From assembly GCA_963693305.1 (NCBI GenBank), contig OY855906.1, positions 23,726,789 to 23,790,788 on the forward strand: DNA of 64,000 bases, read 5' to 3'. Made by a program: the position numbers and the translations under genes. This DNA comes from Meandrina meandrites. Lineage: Eukaryota; Cnidaria; Anthozoa; Scleractinia; Meandrinidae. The notes beneath the pieces are model-generated. The model searched no databases and was not told where the DNA came from. It saw only the letters and a program-made list of their open reading frames with translations. Shown one piece after another: positions 50,271-61,190 of this stretch. How positions within the stretch are numbered: the first letter of the stretch is position 1; each line of letters starts with the position of its first letter.

Positions 50271-50379
50271 ACAATTATTCTTTGAAATCGAGGTGAATAG
50301 TGGCAGAATATATATCGAGCCGCGTAGCGGCGAGGTAAATATTCTGCCGTTATTCACCGAGATTGAAAAGAATAATTGT
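50271..50379. mobile_element. Palindromic MITE ('gaggtgaatag' family)
   Basis: ACAATTATTCTTTGAAATCG and its near-complement form arms over a central gccgcg...cggc core. It is the same family as the remnants at 9965-10030 and 10925-10990. Confidence 0.85.
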
Positions 50380-51924
50380 TTTAGTATATATGCACAAAGT
50401 GATCTCAAAACAGACAATCTAGACATTTTCAAAAGGAAACCTATGAAAGGCAATTTTATTGACGTCTAATTTGACGTCTCAATTCATGCGTGAAACACGT
50501 ACAAAACTATTTACAGATTCTTTTAACAGGCAAATACACAATCTTTGATAAAATCCTCGTCAAAATGGTCCTTTTACACAGTTCAAATCGGTAACTTTAA
50601 TCGAAAGTCTGCTTGGAAATCGATAACTGATCAAACAAAGTTTTCGAAGTTATCGAGAAAGGCTTGTTGTTTGGCTTGTTGCGAAGGTGCCTGTCAATGG
50701 CGGCTCGAATTGAGGTGAGTGTTGCCTTGTTGTAATATGACCTGTCTTGTTTTCTCGCGGAGATATAAAACTTCAAATCTTCTTTTTCTATTTCCTCGAT
50801 TTCGGTGAGAAATTCGTTCTGTCAGGCAAACCAGTCTACAAAAATGCTTGTAATGAGACAAATAATTTGTCGTGAAGATTAATTGCTCCCTATTTAGCGA
50901 TAGGTCGAATTGATCACAGTAATTATCTCGATAAACAAACTGAAAAACACTTGTTTGCAAAACATGACTTCTTCACTTATCTTTAAAAACTTTTAGGCCA
51001 GAGTTCGTTGCCTTCTTGGTGTTTTCTGGCTCGCTGTCGTCTTTTATTTTCACTATTTTTGATTCTGAAATGCTTGCGAAACGCGAGTTTACGCCGGCCA
51101 TTTTGTTTTATGGGATAATGCATTATCCACTCGGTAGCGAGTGAATAATGCGGCATTAGCCCGAGATAGCGAACCAATCAGATTGCTGGAATAGCCAAGA
51201 TCACTGAGTGTGTATATACTAACACATCTTATTTCCAGAACTTTCCTTGCTGTGTACCTTTTGGATTCAGTTTCACGATGGAGTAAGAAGAACACAGTAA
51301 GTATATTAGTTTGTATAGTGTGATAGTCCGGGTGAGAGTAGTTCTGAGAGGCCATTCTGAGAAGAACTGTTGTTAGTGACTGACGTTTCGACAACCTGTG
51401 CGGAAGTCATCTTGAAAGTCAAGTGAAAAGTTGTTGTCAGTCGATGATGTTATAAGTCCGGTCCGTTAAAACTGATTGGTCAGTTTAGCTGTGATGTTAT
51501 TGGCGGTAAGACTCGTTCAGTCCGTCAACAGTAAGTATATTGTACAAATGGCGCTACCCAAGACAAGGGTCTCAATGGAGATCACCGATAGCCGTCAAAA
51601 CCGTAGCTAAAATTTAATCGTCAACCCTCAAAACCGTAAAATTTAACAGTCAGCCAAAGTCAGCTAGTCAAAGCAACCTCCCCTCTCACACCCCATTGAG
51701 ACCCTCCTAGACCCTAACATGCAAGTGGCACCTGTCTTTGTATTCTCTGTTTTCACAAGTGGGTGTATTTCTGAACAAGCGTTTACACATTTGTTTAACC
51801 CACCTGGAGTTTTTCCCAAAAATGCAATGCTTGCTACGCATTCACAGAAGAAGCTTAATTAGTAGTGTACATCAAAAGCTCACCAAATTTAACCAGTTCA
51901 GTCAGATTTGATCCCTTTCGACCT
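50380..51924. other. Intron with a further fold-back remnant
   Basis: At 51112-51160, 'ataatgcattatccactcggtagcgagtgaataatg' is a hairpin of another fold-back family. The sequence around 51330-51420 (gtttcgacaacctgtgcggaagtcat) looks like a known dispersed repeat. No gene was called. Confidence 0.5.
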
Positions 51925-52430
51925 GGGGGAGAGGGAGAAGGGGTGGGGATGGGAAAGTATGCTCTTGGCACCATTGGCCAAGTGCTTATGTATAATAAGC
52001 AGGGGTCTTTGGTTCTTTAATAAGAGAACAATATGATATGCCGAGATCTTGTGCTATGAGTCGAGATCTCATGCTATAATCTCGCGTTATAAGTAGATAT
52101 CTCGTTTTACTAAGTCAAGATCTTGTGTTATAGGTCAAGATCTTGCATCATGGGTCGAGATCTGCCGTTATAAGTCGAGATCTTGCATGATAAGTCAAGA
52201 TCTTGTGTTTCTAAGTTGAGATTTCGCGTTATAAGTCAAGATCTCATGTTATAAGTCGAGATCGTGTATTGTAATTCGAGATCTTGCATTGTAAGTTGAG
52301 ATCTCGAGTTATACGTCGAGATCTTGACTTATAATTTGAGATCTCACGTTATAAGTCAAGATCTTGAGTCATAAGTCGAGATCTTGCGTTAGTAAGTCGA
52401 GATCTCGTGTTGTAAGACACACACTAGTTT
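51925..52430 (+). repeat. ~20-bp minisatellite (about 20 units) with flank
   Basis: Units of the 'ataagtcgagatcttgcgtt' type run from 52035 to 52425. The flank cctgggggagagggagaagg (51923-51942) and 'attggccaagtgcttatg' match the inverse of 42780-42890. Confidence 0.9.
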
Positions 52431-52625
52431 GACAAGAAAATTTCGGCTTCAAAAGTATATACTCATATCTAGATGGCCCTTACGGGACACCATAGAGAAA
52501 AGTACCCCTAAATCGGTGTATACTACTCTCTGATTTAGCCATACATGTAATCGCAAGGTTGGTAAATTAATTATAAACATGGCAGTATAAATGGCGTAAC
52601 AACCATGACAAAAATATGAGCTTAC

Positions 52626-52650
52626 CATTTCAAGTGATAAACATGACCAC
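52626..52650 (-). CDS. TRAIP-like host gene, 25-nt exon with RING CGH-x2-H
   Basis: Strong acceptor (CTTTTCTTGTGCAG|GTG) and donor (AAATG|gtaagc). Entered in phase 1 it completes Cys22 and encodes GHVYHLK plus the first two bases of Cys30. Loss of any base would break the RING, and both phases match the neighbouring exons. Confidence 0.85.
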
Positions 52651-52765
52651 CTGCACAAGAAAAGAAAGATAAGAAAACAAGCACAGAGATTAAAGCTACA
52701 TCATATAAAGCCTAACGTTGAAGAATTAATAATGCAAGGCAAGACATGAATAAGCTCAAGCTTAC

Positions 52766-52829
52766 AGGGACAGCATGCCGCGTCGTTTTGGATGGCTTCC
52801 GTGCAAATGCTACACCGCGCTCGAAGCAT
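52766..52829 (-). CDS. TRAIP: TRAIP-like host gene, first coding exon (RING start)
   Basis: RING-H2 E3 ubiquitin ligase with coiled coil; TRAIP in animals acts at blocked replication forks and DNA crosslinks (family knowledge). ATG at 52829 gives MLRARCSICTEAIQNDAACC plus Pro, ending in T|gtaagc (64 nt). Joined by phase with 52626-52650 and 41841-41973, the metal ligands are C6-x2-C9-x12-C22-x-H24-x2-H27-x2-C30-x10-C41-x2-C44, a complete RING-H2. The LFFD after the RING and the later LKKQ...YL...LR coiled coil point to TRAIP; a related RING-coiled-coil ligase is the alternative. The gene spans at least 46.5 kb, runs leftwards, and carries the Polinton in one intron. The 3' end was not found. 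Confidence 0.8.
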
Positions 52830-53061
52830 AACTCACTGCAAGTCACGCTGAGTCCGAGTTATGACTTAGAAGCCAATCTTTCCTTGCTGGTTGCATTTCA
52901 AGCTCAAACCTACTCAATACAAAACTCCCGCGTTACCGTCGCCGTAGCTGTCACCGTCGCTCCCAATCGCTCACTTGGTCTTCTTGCAGCTGACCAAAAT
53001 GATCGACGGCCTCGGATCGCCCAGCCTCTTTTCCAGGCCTACGGAGGTCTGTAGTTGACTT

Positions 53062-53212
53062 CAGGCCCCAGTTGTTCAAAGGGTGGATAACGCTATCCAC
53101 CGGATAAATCGCTATCCAGTGGACAGTGTAGTTTGTTTTGCTAACACTTATCCGCTGGATAGCGATTTATCCGGTGGATAGCGTTATCCACCCATTGAAC
53201 AACTGGGGCCTG
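53062..53212. mobile_element. Palindromic MITE, 151 bp
   Basis: CAGGCCCCAGTTGTTCAAAG and its near-complement at the right end flank mirrored 'ggtggataacgctatccaccggataaatcgctatcca' arms. A clear target duplication was not seen. It lies about 230 bp upstream of the TRAIP-like start codon. Confidence 0.9.
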
Positions 53213-53280
53213 CTGATTTCATTTAGGCCCGTTCCAAACGCCGTTCCACTCATGTGCCGAGCCGTCTGCCGAACCTAACT

Positions 53281-53850
53281 CAGGGTGCATTCTTTTGGGA
53301 CTATTCCGGAATAGGAATACTTGGAATAGACGGCGATCGCGTTCTTTTGGGACTTATTCCGTTTTCGGAATGAAAAAGTGGGAAATTATTCAAATGTCGT
53401 TCCTCTGCATATTCTGATACATCTTCTGAAGTCACTTGTGGAATAAAGTGGAACAGTTTCCTTGAGAAACCCTTGTATGCGAGCACGCTTTTGGCGACGT
53501 CTTCCACTACGCAAAGCAGTCAGCAGCACACACAATTCTTTGCAAACTTCCCTTAAAAGGCCTTTAGTAAATGCATCTAATCGAAAAATAGAGGAAATAG
53601 CCAAAAAGCTGGGAGTTACGGGCAAAGACAGGCAAAGACTTCAGCCATGTCGCAACAATTTTTATATTGCAGAAAAAAAATTAATATTCGCAGCTCGCGC
53701 GTGCGCAGGTGTAGTAGCTTTCAGGTTATCTCTGCCACCAGTATTCCCTTTTCAGAACATGCATTCTTTTGGGAACTGATATCTCGTGTATTCTGTTATT
53801 CCTAAACCGGAATGAGAATAGCCAGAATAGTCCCAAAAGAATGCGCCCTT
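53281..53850. mobile_element. Non-autonomous DNA transposon, ~570 bp
   Basis: AGGGTGCATTCTTTTGGGAC (53282) is inverted at the right end (gtcccaaaagaatgcgccctt). Flanks 'gaacctaact' and 'agtaaggttc' are themselves inverted, so this element may sit inside, or extend, an older inverted repeat. No transposase. Confidence 0.8.
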
Positions 53851-53946
53851 AGTAAGGTTCGACCTTGGAGCGACTTTGGAGCGACAGCTGATTCAAACGG
53901 CATATTTGTGTCGAACTTAATTCGCGGAAACAAGTTGTTAACAATA

Positions 53947-54176
53947 GAGAGGTTAAGCATGACGTTTACGGCAAACGGCAAACGGCAAAAATCGAACTTT
54001 TGCTGTCTGATTTTAGCCGTTTGTACAATTTAGGGAAATTGTTTACATTTACTGTGATTAAGGGATTTTTTTCCTATTTTTCGACTGGTTTTATTTAGGT
54101 GCTAAAGAAAAAGTGAGCAAAATCAGAATTATTTTTGCCGTTTGCCGTTTGCCGTGAACGTCATGCTTAACCTCTC
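53947..54176. mobile_element. MITE with TA target duplication, 230 bp
   Basis: GAGAGGTTAAGCATGACGTT is inverted at the right end. 'ggcaaacggcaaacggca' is mirrored as 'tgccgtttgccgtttgcc'. TA flanks both sides, which fits the Tc1/mariner group. Confidence 0.9.
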
Positions 54177-54397
54177 TAATAATAATGTTGACTGAACGTC
54201 TGCGTTGAGGATGATAATTAACAAATTGATGTTAGTTTTTTATGCGTCTGTCCTGTTATTGATGATAAATTGCGTCATAACATTGTCAAAGTGTGCCGTC
54301 TAATTAGTAGTACATCGGCTCCGAGCGTAAATAATGTAGTCTGTTGTTTTTGTGATTTCAGCTTCGTAGAAGCGAAAGCCACTTTGTCAGCGTTTTG

Positions 54398-54432
54398 TAA
54401 GTAAGTAAGTAAGTGAGTAAGTGAGTAAGTAC
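54398..54432 (+). repeat. (GTAA/GTGA)n microsatellite
   Basis: About eight 4-bp units. Confidence 0.9.
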
Positions 54433-54817
54433 GTAATTCGGAAACCCGACGTAATGCGGCGGAAGCCGCAGTCGATGGTTTATTGACATGCCCGAAGTAT
54501 TTTCGTGACAAGCTTTTTATCATGGGCCTGAGAACGAGGTTGCGAATTCGCAGTCGATATTTCTTCGCAGATGACATGTGAAACGTCGAAGCAACGTTTG
54601 TTTATGCGTTTCTCTGGGCGGTGGATTTCGGAGGAAAGTTTCATTAGCAATGGTTTTGTGCTATTTTAGTCTGGGAACCAGACAGAGCTCTCGATGAAGG
54701 AGATATTTCTTGATGTGATTTGTGCAGTACTTTTCGAGAAACCACTTTCGAGCGTCTTAAGCGTAAACACCGTAGACATGGCGAATCAGCCATGCGGAGC
54801 GAGCTAGCAAATATAAA

Positions 54818-55298
54818 CACAGGCATCCCAAGCTCACGTTTAAAGAAAAGGAAATATTAATTTATCTATTTATTAGTATTAGCGTCACGGTACACTGTGT
54901 GAGCCGGAACGTGACCTTTCAGCTGACGCGGTATTAGATTACACGACCGTTGAGAATATGAGCGCTTTATAAGACGATGTATGGGGAATAAAATAACTCT
55001 GATTTAGAACGCTAAATTCTTCATAATTACTACTTTTTTACGCTAGATTAATAAAATGAACTCACCTCTTGTGTGTCTGCCGTATTTGATGGTTATTTTT
55101 GCCGTTTGAGGCTTCTATGCCACCGCTGTTAACATCGTCTTATAAAGCGCTCATATTCTCAACGGTCGTGTAATCTATTACCGCGTCAGCTGAAAGGTCA
55201 CCCACCTTCCGGCTCACACAGTGTACCGTGACGCTAATACTAATAAATAGATAAATTAATATTTCCTTTTCTTTAAACGTGAGCTTGGGATGCCTGTG
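54818..55298. repeat. Long inverted repeat (about 165-bp arms, 151-bp loop)
   Basis: 54818-54980 and 55132-55298 are inverted copies that differ by a few bases and a 4-5-nt insertion. The loop contains a donor-like CAAGAG|gtgagt on the minus strand (near 55061). A transcript across it would form a long hairpin. Confidence 0.92.
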
Positions 55299-55661
55299 AT
55301 CTGACGAGTGCAGTGCATCCCTCCCTCCTGGACCCAAGGAACCAGGAGGAAAGAAGGATTGACCAAAGGATCGACCGTACCGAACGAGTGAATTATTTGT
55401 TCGCCCACTTAACTCTCATTTTGCATTCTGCAAAATAGTCGTAAAAAGGGCATCCCACAGCGTTGGAACTATTCCCTGGCTGAAATAAATCAAACAAACA
55501 ATGTCCTTTGTTTATGTTTTTTACAGTTTTCCTTCTCGTTCCTACTCCGCTCCAACCCCCGCCGCGGCCCGGCCAAGCTCGATTAGTCACGCTTCATTTA
55601 ATCGACGTCAGAAAGCTGTCTCCGGGAGACCACATCACAAAAAGAAAGCAGTCGATCCAAC

Positions 55662-55882
55662 ATGGAGAAAGGAGGAATATGGCTGAAGTTATGGAACTTT
55701 CGACCGATTTTCTACGCAGTCCTTACTCGGGTTATGTTCTTCATCCACGGTTTTATGTCTGTGTGGCTTCTTGCACACTGCTTCAATAACGCCATGTATT
55801 GGGTCACTATTCTGGGTATCGTCTTGCTGTTCTTCGAGATGGTGTACACATTACTTGCTCGCAAAGGACAAGAATACAAATA
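55662..55882 (+). CDS. TMEM26: TMEM26-like membrane protein, first coding exon
   Basis: From the ATG, 73 codons run to a strong donor (ATA|gtaagt at 55883). There are two membrane segments: about 18-40 (AVLTRVMFFIHGFMSVWLLA) and about 46-64 (WVTILGIVLLFFEMVYTLL). After them comes RKGQEYK. The spacing of TR-x-x-F-x2-H, VW, YW, E-x3-TL and KG-x-EYK matches the N-terminus of TMEM26 as I remember it. In frame, a TAG would follow at the exon edge, so splicing is required. Later exons were not found, and they probably lie beyond or in the unrecognised DNA to the right. The function of TMEM26 is poorly known. Confidence 0.65.
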
Positions 55883-57164
55883 GTAAGTTTAGTCCACATA
55901 CCAACACGTCGTGTTTAGTCTTTACTTTATTTTGCAGGGCATCGCTTAATAATCTAAAGGATTAAGCTAAGTAAAGAAGGAAAGGCCAAAAGTTTAGAAG
56001 CATTTAGAACATCCTTCTTGTTAGAACGTTCGAAAGGGTGATTGTTGGATAAAGAACAAACTTTATTTTAGAAAAAACTTAAGCTTACGACCTTTATTTC
56101 AATTCAACCTGGAACCAACATTGTCATCACCCGTTAGTGACGTGAACATGCACATAAATATCCGTTAGAAGTGAATTTTGATCCTACATGTACAGTGCCA
56201 CCTTGTTTCGAGAAGTTTGAAAAATTTAGAACATTTTGAGAACAAAACAAGAAGCTTAGCAGCTTATAACCGGGTGGTTAAACACGAACTCTTTTCTTTT
56301 GCTAAATCACTGAAACTTGGAAAATGAATTATGCAACAAGAACCTACTTGTAAAGCCGAACACCTCGACAAATAAATTTGAACAAATTAGTAGAAATAAT
56401 AAACACACTGCAGTGACAAGCATAATAAGACAACTCATGTCGGAAAAAAACTTTGATTTTAAAAACTTGACGTTTCGTATGCTACAACATACATCTTCAG
56501 AAGTGACCGTTAACTAGATTACAATTGAAATTTAAATGCGAAGAAAAAGAAAAAGAGTGGTACCTAATAAAATGTAACAATACTAATAATTAATAACAAA
56601 CAGATGAATCTGCAGGAAAAAATATAACATGCTAGTAAAGAAAGAATTTCTCACTACCAACGTTTTAATTAATGGCTGGCTTAAAAACACGAATTAACAA
56701 TGTTTCGTTAATTTTACAATGTATATCTGACCAACCAGTTGCCATTAGATATCAAAATTGTCCCATTTAATATTTTTTACCGCAGACTCATCTGTTTGTT
56801 ATTAATTATTAGCATTGTTAACTATCGTTGTTCATTTAGAACTCAACTAATAGTAACAATAAAAAACTTTAATAATATTGTTTATTTCATTCATATTGTC
56901 AGTAATATTATTAATAATCATAAATATTCCATGAATTTTCATTAAATTTCACAACTGCCATTATTTTTTCCTGTTAGGATGACTTGTGGTTTCTTTCACA
57001 CTATGTACGCCTGCAAACAAACAAAAGTAGACCTTCACCTTCTTAATTGCACTGAAATTACGTAACCAAAAACTCAACACACTTTTCTAAATGCCTCGAA
57101 AGTGGATACCTTTATACACAGCATTACACCACATCACACATTATCGTTTTTCAAATAGTTTTTA
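55883..57164. other. AT-rich DNA, probable first intron of the TMEM26-like gene
   Basis: No domain-bearing frame. Inverted 'gatgaatctg/cagactcatctg' and 'aacaaacagatgaat' motifs near 56600 and 56800 hint at an old fold-back element. Confidence 0.4.
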
Positions 57165-57332
57165 ATTAGTTTTGTGATTAATAATTTCGTTTCTTATATA
57201 TTATTGTATATCTTAGTTTTTTAACTATTGTAAATAGGAGGGCCACAGGTTTATTAGCTTTATAGCTATTAAGTGCTACCCTCTATAAATAAAGACGTTT
57301 CCTTACCTTACCTTACCTATCACACATTAACG
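57165..57332 (+). mobile_element. 3' end of a non-LTR retrotransposon
   Basis: The sequence 'attgtaaataggagggccacaggtttatta...gtgctaccctctataaataaagacgtttccttaccttaccttacc' is a LINE-type 3' UTR with an AATAAA and a short (CTTAC)n tail. Only the tail region is present. Confidence 0.65.
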
Positions 57333-57578
57333 TGTAACATTTCACAATCATCATCAAGAGAGCAAAAAGGAACAAGCAATTCTTATGGTTTACTTTATTA
57401 CTGTAGTATAATATGCTGTTACAAAAATAAACGGCATGCAGTGTTGATGCAGTGCCTGCAAAAGGGATGACGTCTCGCAAGGGGTCTTAGATAATTTTTA
57501 GGAAATTGGTCAAAAAATTAATGTAAATAAAGTAGCTGACAACTTCTGTGTTGATAGCCCACAAACGCAGTCACATTT

Positions 57579-58745
57579 CAGGGCTGGAAATAACGGCCGC
57601 ATGGATGCCGGTCAAGATGACCGGCCAAACTAAATTTAGCTCGGACATACCTCGTTTCTGTCCGGTCAAATATAACATGACATTTTCTCCTAATTAAATA
57701 CACAATATTAACCCCCCACCCCTAAAGCAATAGCCAACGTTTTTTTCTGAAGCTGTTGAAAATGTTCTTCTTCTTGCTGCTTGTTTATTTTAATAATACA
57801 TGGGAAACGCACGTGAAATCTACATCTTTCGATGAAAAAACTCCAGAGGTGACATTTTTGTCTAAAATTAGATTTTGCAAAAGTTCCAAAAAGGAGACCA
57901 CAGATTTTGTACAAATCATCGATAATCTTAGAGAAAAACAAAACAGGCCAAAGGGCTTATAACCCATGGCCCCAAGCAATGAAAAGTAATGTCATTTGCT
58001 AAGTTTAGCCATTCAGACAAATACAAATTATGAGCCAGACATGAGACACTTGCAAAATCACATCATTCATTACCTGTAACAAAAAAACGTTGAAAAATAG
58101 AAACTAAATTAGATTGTAGTCAGCAATTGACTATTAAATTCAAATGAAACAGGGTTTCATTCATGAAAATACAAGTTTCATTAAAAAAAGTTTTGTTTTC
58201 AACATTCATGAACATGAAAAACAAGACAGTGTAGAATCAAATTACATTTCACACGAAATTTGCATAAATTTAAACTTTCAAATAAGAAGTAGTTGAGACA
58301 TTTATAGAATGAAAACTCGCTCTAATAATTTTTGGATTCTGATCTGATTGTTATTTTCTGTGTATTAACTATTTGAGAGCTGGACTCATTCACGAAAACT
58401 AGAGCCTTTTTCATTGAACTGCTTGCAGTATTCATTCAGTGTAAACATACAATCGGGTTCATATACTACGCACGCCGCACGCAACACTGAAAATGCCACA
58501 GCAAACGTTACATGTAAACACACTACAAAACTTGCGAAGATGTAAAATATTGTGTTCATTTGTAATTTTCATTTTCAAGTGATGTGCATACTCATAGTTA
58601 ATAGGTGAATAACATGGAAACTTTAGTATATTTTAGTATGATCGAATTTGACCGGTCAAAATGACCGGCAAGTCGAACTTTTGACCGGTCAAAGCCCCAA
58701 TTAGACCGGACATTGTCTGTTGACCGGCCGTTATTTCCAGCCCTG
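57579..58745. mobile_element. hAT-like non-autonomous transposon, 1167 bp
   Basis: Terminal CAGGGCTGGAAATAACGGCC is matched at the right end by GGCCGTTATTTCCAGCCCTG. Subterminal 'gaccgg' motifs are repeated near both ends in inverse order. CAG...CTG ends are hAT-like; I could not confirm an 8-bp target duplication. No transposase frame. Confidence 0.85.
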
Positions 58746-59137
58746 TATTTCACAGCCGGAAATACGTCAGGGTTCGCAGGCTACTGCGTTGTCTTGTAGT
58801 GTGACTACTGGTATACGGATTACAAGGTCAAATCAAACACTCTCAAATTGTTCACACCAGCTCTTTGAAGATTTCTGTTTACTAAATCTAATAGAATTTG
58901 CCAAATATAATTTGTGTCTTTTGTTTATACCTTGTATCAGTCCTCTCTAACTGCCTTGGAGTATTTTGCCTTGAGTTTTACACACTCATTCCATTTTTCT
59001 ATTTTACATTTACATGTAGTGTGCAGACCATTGTTGATTTTTTGGAAGATATGGAAAGTTCATCTGCTACATTGTACGATTTTGCCTTTCAGTAATGTCG
59101 AATTAGCCCTTGTGGCGAGTTGTACCTGCTTTTTTTA
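58746..59137. other. Short unassigned segment
   Basis: Frames at 58898-59138 have no recognised domain. Ends at the start of a 51-bp-family repeat at 59138. Confidence 0.4.
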
Positions 59138-59151
59138 ACCGCGCGGCCATG

Positions 59152-59243
<92 letters not shown>
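59152..59243 (+). repeat. (GATA)n microsatellite, about 23 units
   Basis: Pure tetranucleotide repeat that begins exactly where the 51-bp-family repeat (ccgcgcggccatgg) is broken, and runs into 'aaactttatttaaacacg'. It is likely the tail of a retroelement copy in reverse orientation. Confidence 0.95.
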
Positions 59244-59244
<1 letters not shown>

Positions 59245-59640
59245 ACTTTATTTAAACACGATAATAATTAAAGCTAAAAGCTTGTGGGGTCGTGTATTTA
59301 AATTGAACTTTGCTAAAAATAAAAATTACGATTAAAATGTTTAAATTACAACCCTAGATTTACAATAAAAATTATTTAATTAATTGCTAACTAGAACTAT
59401 TACTAAGTTAATATACTATATGATTACAATAAACTAACTAAAACTAATTGTATTTTAAGTCACTATGTCTGTGGCGGGTTGTTGAAGCTGATGTTAAAAT
59501 ATATAATATGTTAAATCTTTAATAAGTTAAAATCTCTAATCTACTATATAATTACAATAAACCAATTAAATCTAATTGTATATAAAGTCACTATGCCTGT
59601 GACGGGTTGTTGAAGCCGACAGGGCGTTGAAGTTAAAATC
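59153..59640 (-). mobile_element. Insertion splitting a 51-bp-family repeat
   Basis: To the left lies ccgcgcggccatgg, to the right gggccgagcgcggttctt. In the array at 3.8-4.2 kb these are continuous. The roughly 490-bp insert has a (GATA)n end and AT-rich body with two similar 'actatg.ctgtg.cgggttgttgaag' blocks. Read on the minus strand, AATAAAGTTTATCTATC looks like a LINE 3' end with a (TATC)n tail. Confidence 0.65.
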
Positions 59641-61190
59641 TGGGCCGAGCGCGGTTCTTGCTTTACACAGGATTTTTTTTTTTTGTCGGTGACCAGACCC
59701 AACCTTCACTCAGCCAAATCGTGATGTAGACTTCGAATTAAACAATCTGTGATGTTTACTCGCCAAAAGCTGTTAAAACATCAATGTACGAAAAATGTTA
59801 CGGATATTGTGCTCTTAATTGTGTATAAAATATTTTTTCTTTTCATCATATCAAAGCGTTGGATTGAAAGGGAATATTAAATTTCCTAAAGAAAAGTATT
59901 ACGTCAGCCATGGAATGCGCTGACGTTGCAGCTTTCACTTTCGCTACGTGACAAATAAGATTGTGTTTACTTGGTATGTTTATTTCGCCAGAAGCGATGG
60001 TCGTTTCAATCAAAACAGCTCAAGCGTTTCTATCGAGGGTGAATAATGAATTTATTTATGGAAATTTGATTTCATTCTTCGCTTCAATATTCCATTCACG
60101 AAGAAAATATTTCAATGTTCAAAAGGCGGCTCAATTCAAATCACGAATGTTAAATAGTTTGTTATCTCGCTTCACGCGACGGGCATGTGGGAATTTGGCC
60201 AAAATTTGCATAATTTCAACGCAACAAGTCAACCATCAATTGTCACGCACACTGTTTCTTCATCATTTTGTTCGGCACTCACTTTTTATTCGGCAAAAGC
60301 TGTTAAAACATTACTGTACGGAAAATGTTACGGACATTGTTTTCTCTATTGTGTATAAAATATATTTCCTTTGGTTTTATCGAAGCGCTGGACTTGAAGG
60401 AAATATTAAACACACTAAAACAAAGTATTACGTCAGCCATGGAATGGGCTGATGTTGCAGGTTTCACTTTCGCTACGTGACAAAAAACGTGTGTTTTTTT
60501 GCAAGTTTATATCTGCAGAAGCGACGGTCATTAATTTATTTGCACTTCTGCGAGTATTTCTTGTGGGTTTAGGCAATTGAAAAAAAATTCTTTTAATTAG
60601 CTGTTTCATCGAAGCGAGTTCACAGATTTAAACGGAAATAAAATATTTGCTAAAGTAAACAATTGAGCTTGCCCAAACGTGCAGGGGTTACGTCATTACA
60701 AGGGAAAAACCTCCAAGCTAAAGATAGCTGGGGATAACGTAAACCTCGGATTGTAACGGAAGTCACAGATTGTGTGACTCGCGTGACTGCATAACTAGTC
60801 CTTTACTCATAGTACAAAAAATAAACTTAACCGAGACTTTCAAGGAAGAAAGTTGTTAATTAGCAAAAATGGGGTTAATTTTTAAAAGCGAGGTATCGAA
60901 GCGTTGGATTCAAAGGGAATATTGATTACACCTAAAAAAGTTATTACGTCAGCCATTTAATGCGCTGACTTTGCAGCTTTCACTTTCGCTAAAACCCCCA
61001 AGCTAAAGATAGCGGGGGATAATGTAAACCTCGGATTGCGTGACTCACGTGACTACTTTAAAAAGATAGTCCTTTACTCATTGTGCAAACAGATAAAATT
61101 TAATGGTGACTTTTGAGAAAGAAAGCTGTTAATTAGCAAAAAATATAAGCGCGGTTTTAAGTTGCTAGCAACTTCTTGTTTTTTTTTAGT
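59641..61190. repeat. Second copy of the composite repeat array
   Basis: Blocks match 4255-6330 in order and orientation (tcgaagcgttggatt..., gccatggaatg..., gtgactcgcgtgactac). The 163-aa frame at 59961-60452 falls in this repeat and has no domain I recognise. Confidence 0.8.

Noticed and set aside
55393..55590. Minus-strand frame antisense to the region before TMEM26
   Set aside because: Pro/Gly-rich translation of a GC-rich promoter-like stretch, with no domain or splice sites.
59961..60452. 163-aa plus-strand frame
   Set aside because: It lies within the composite repeat array also present at 4-6 kb, where the same frame is not kept open.
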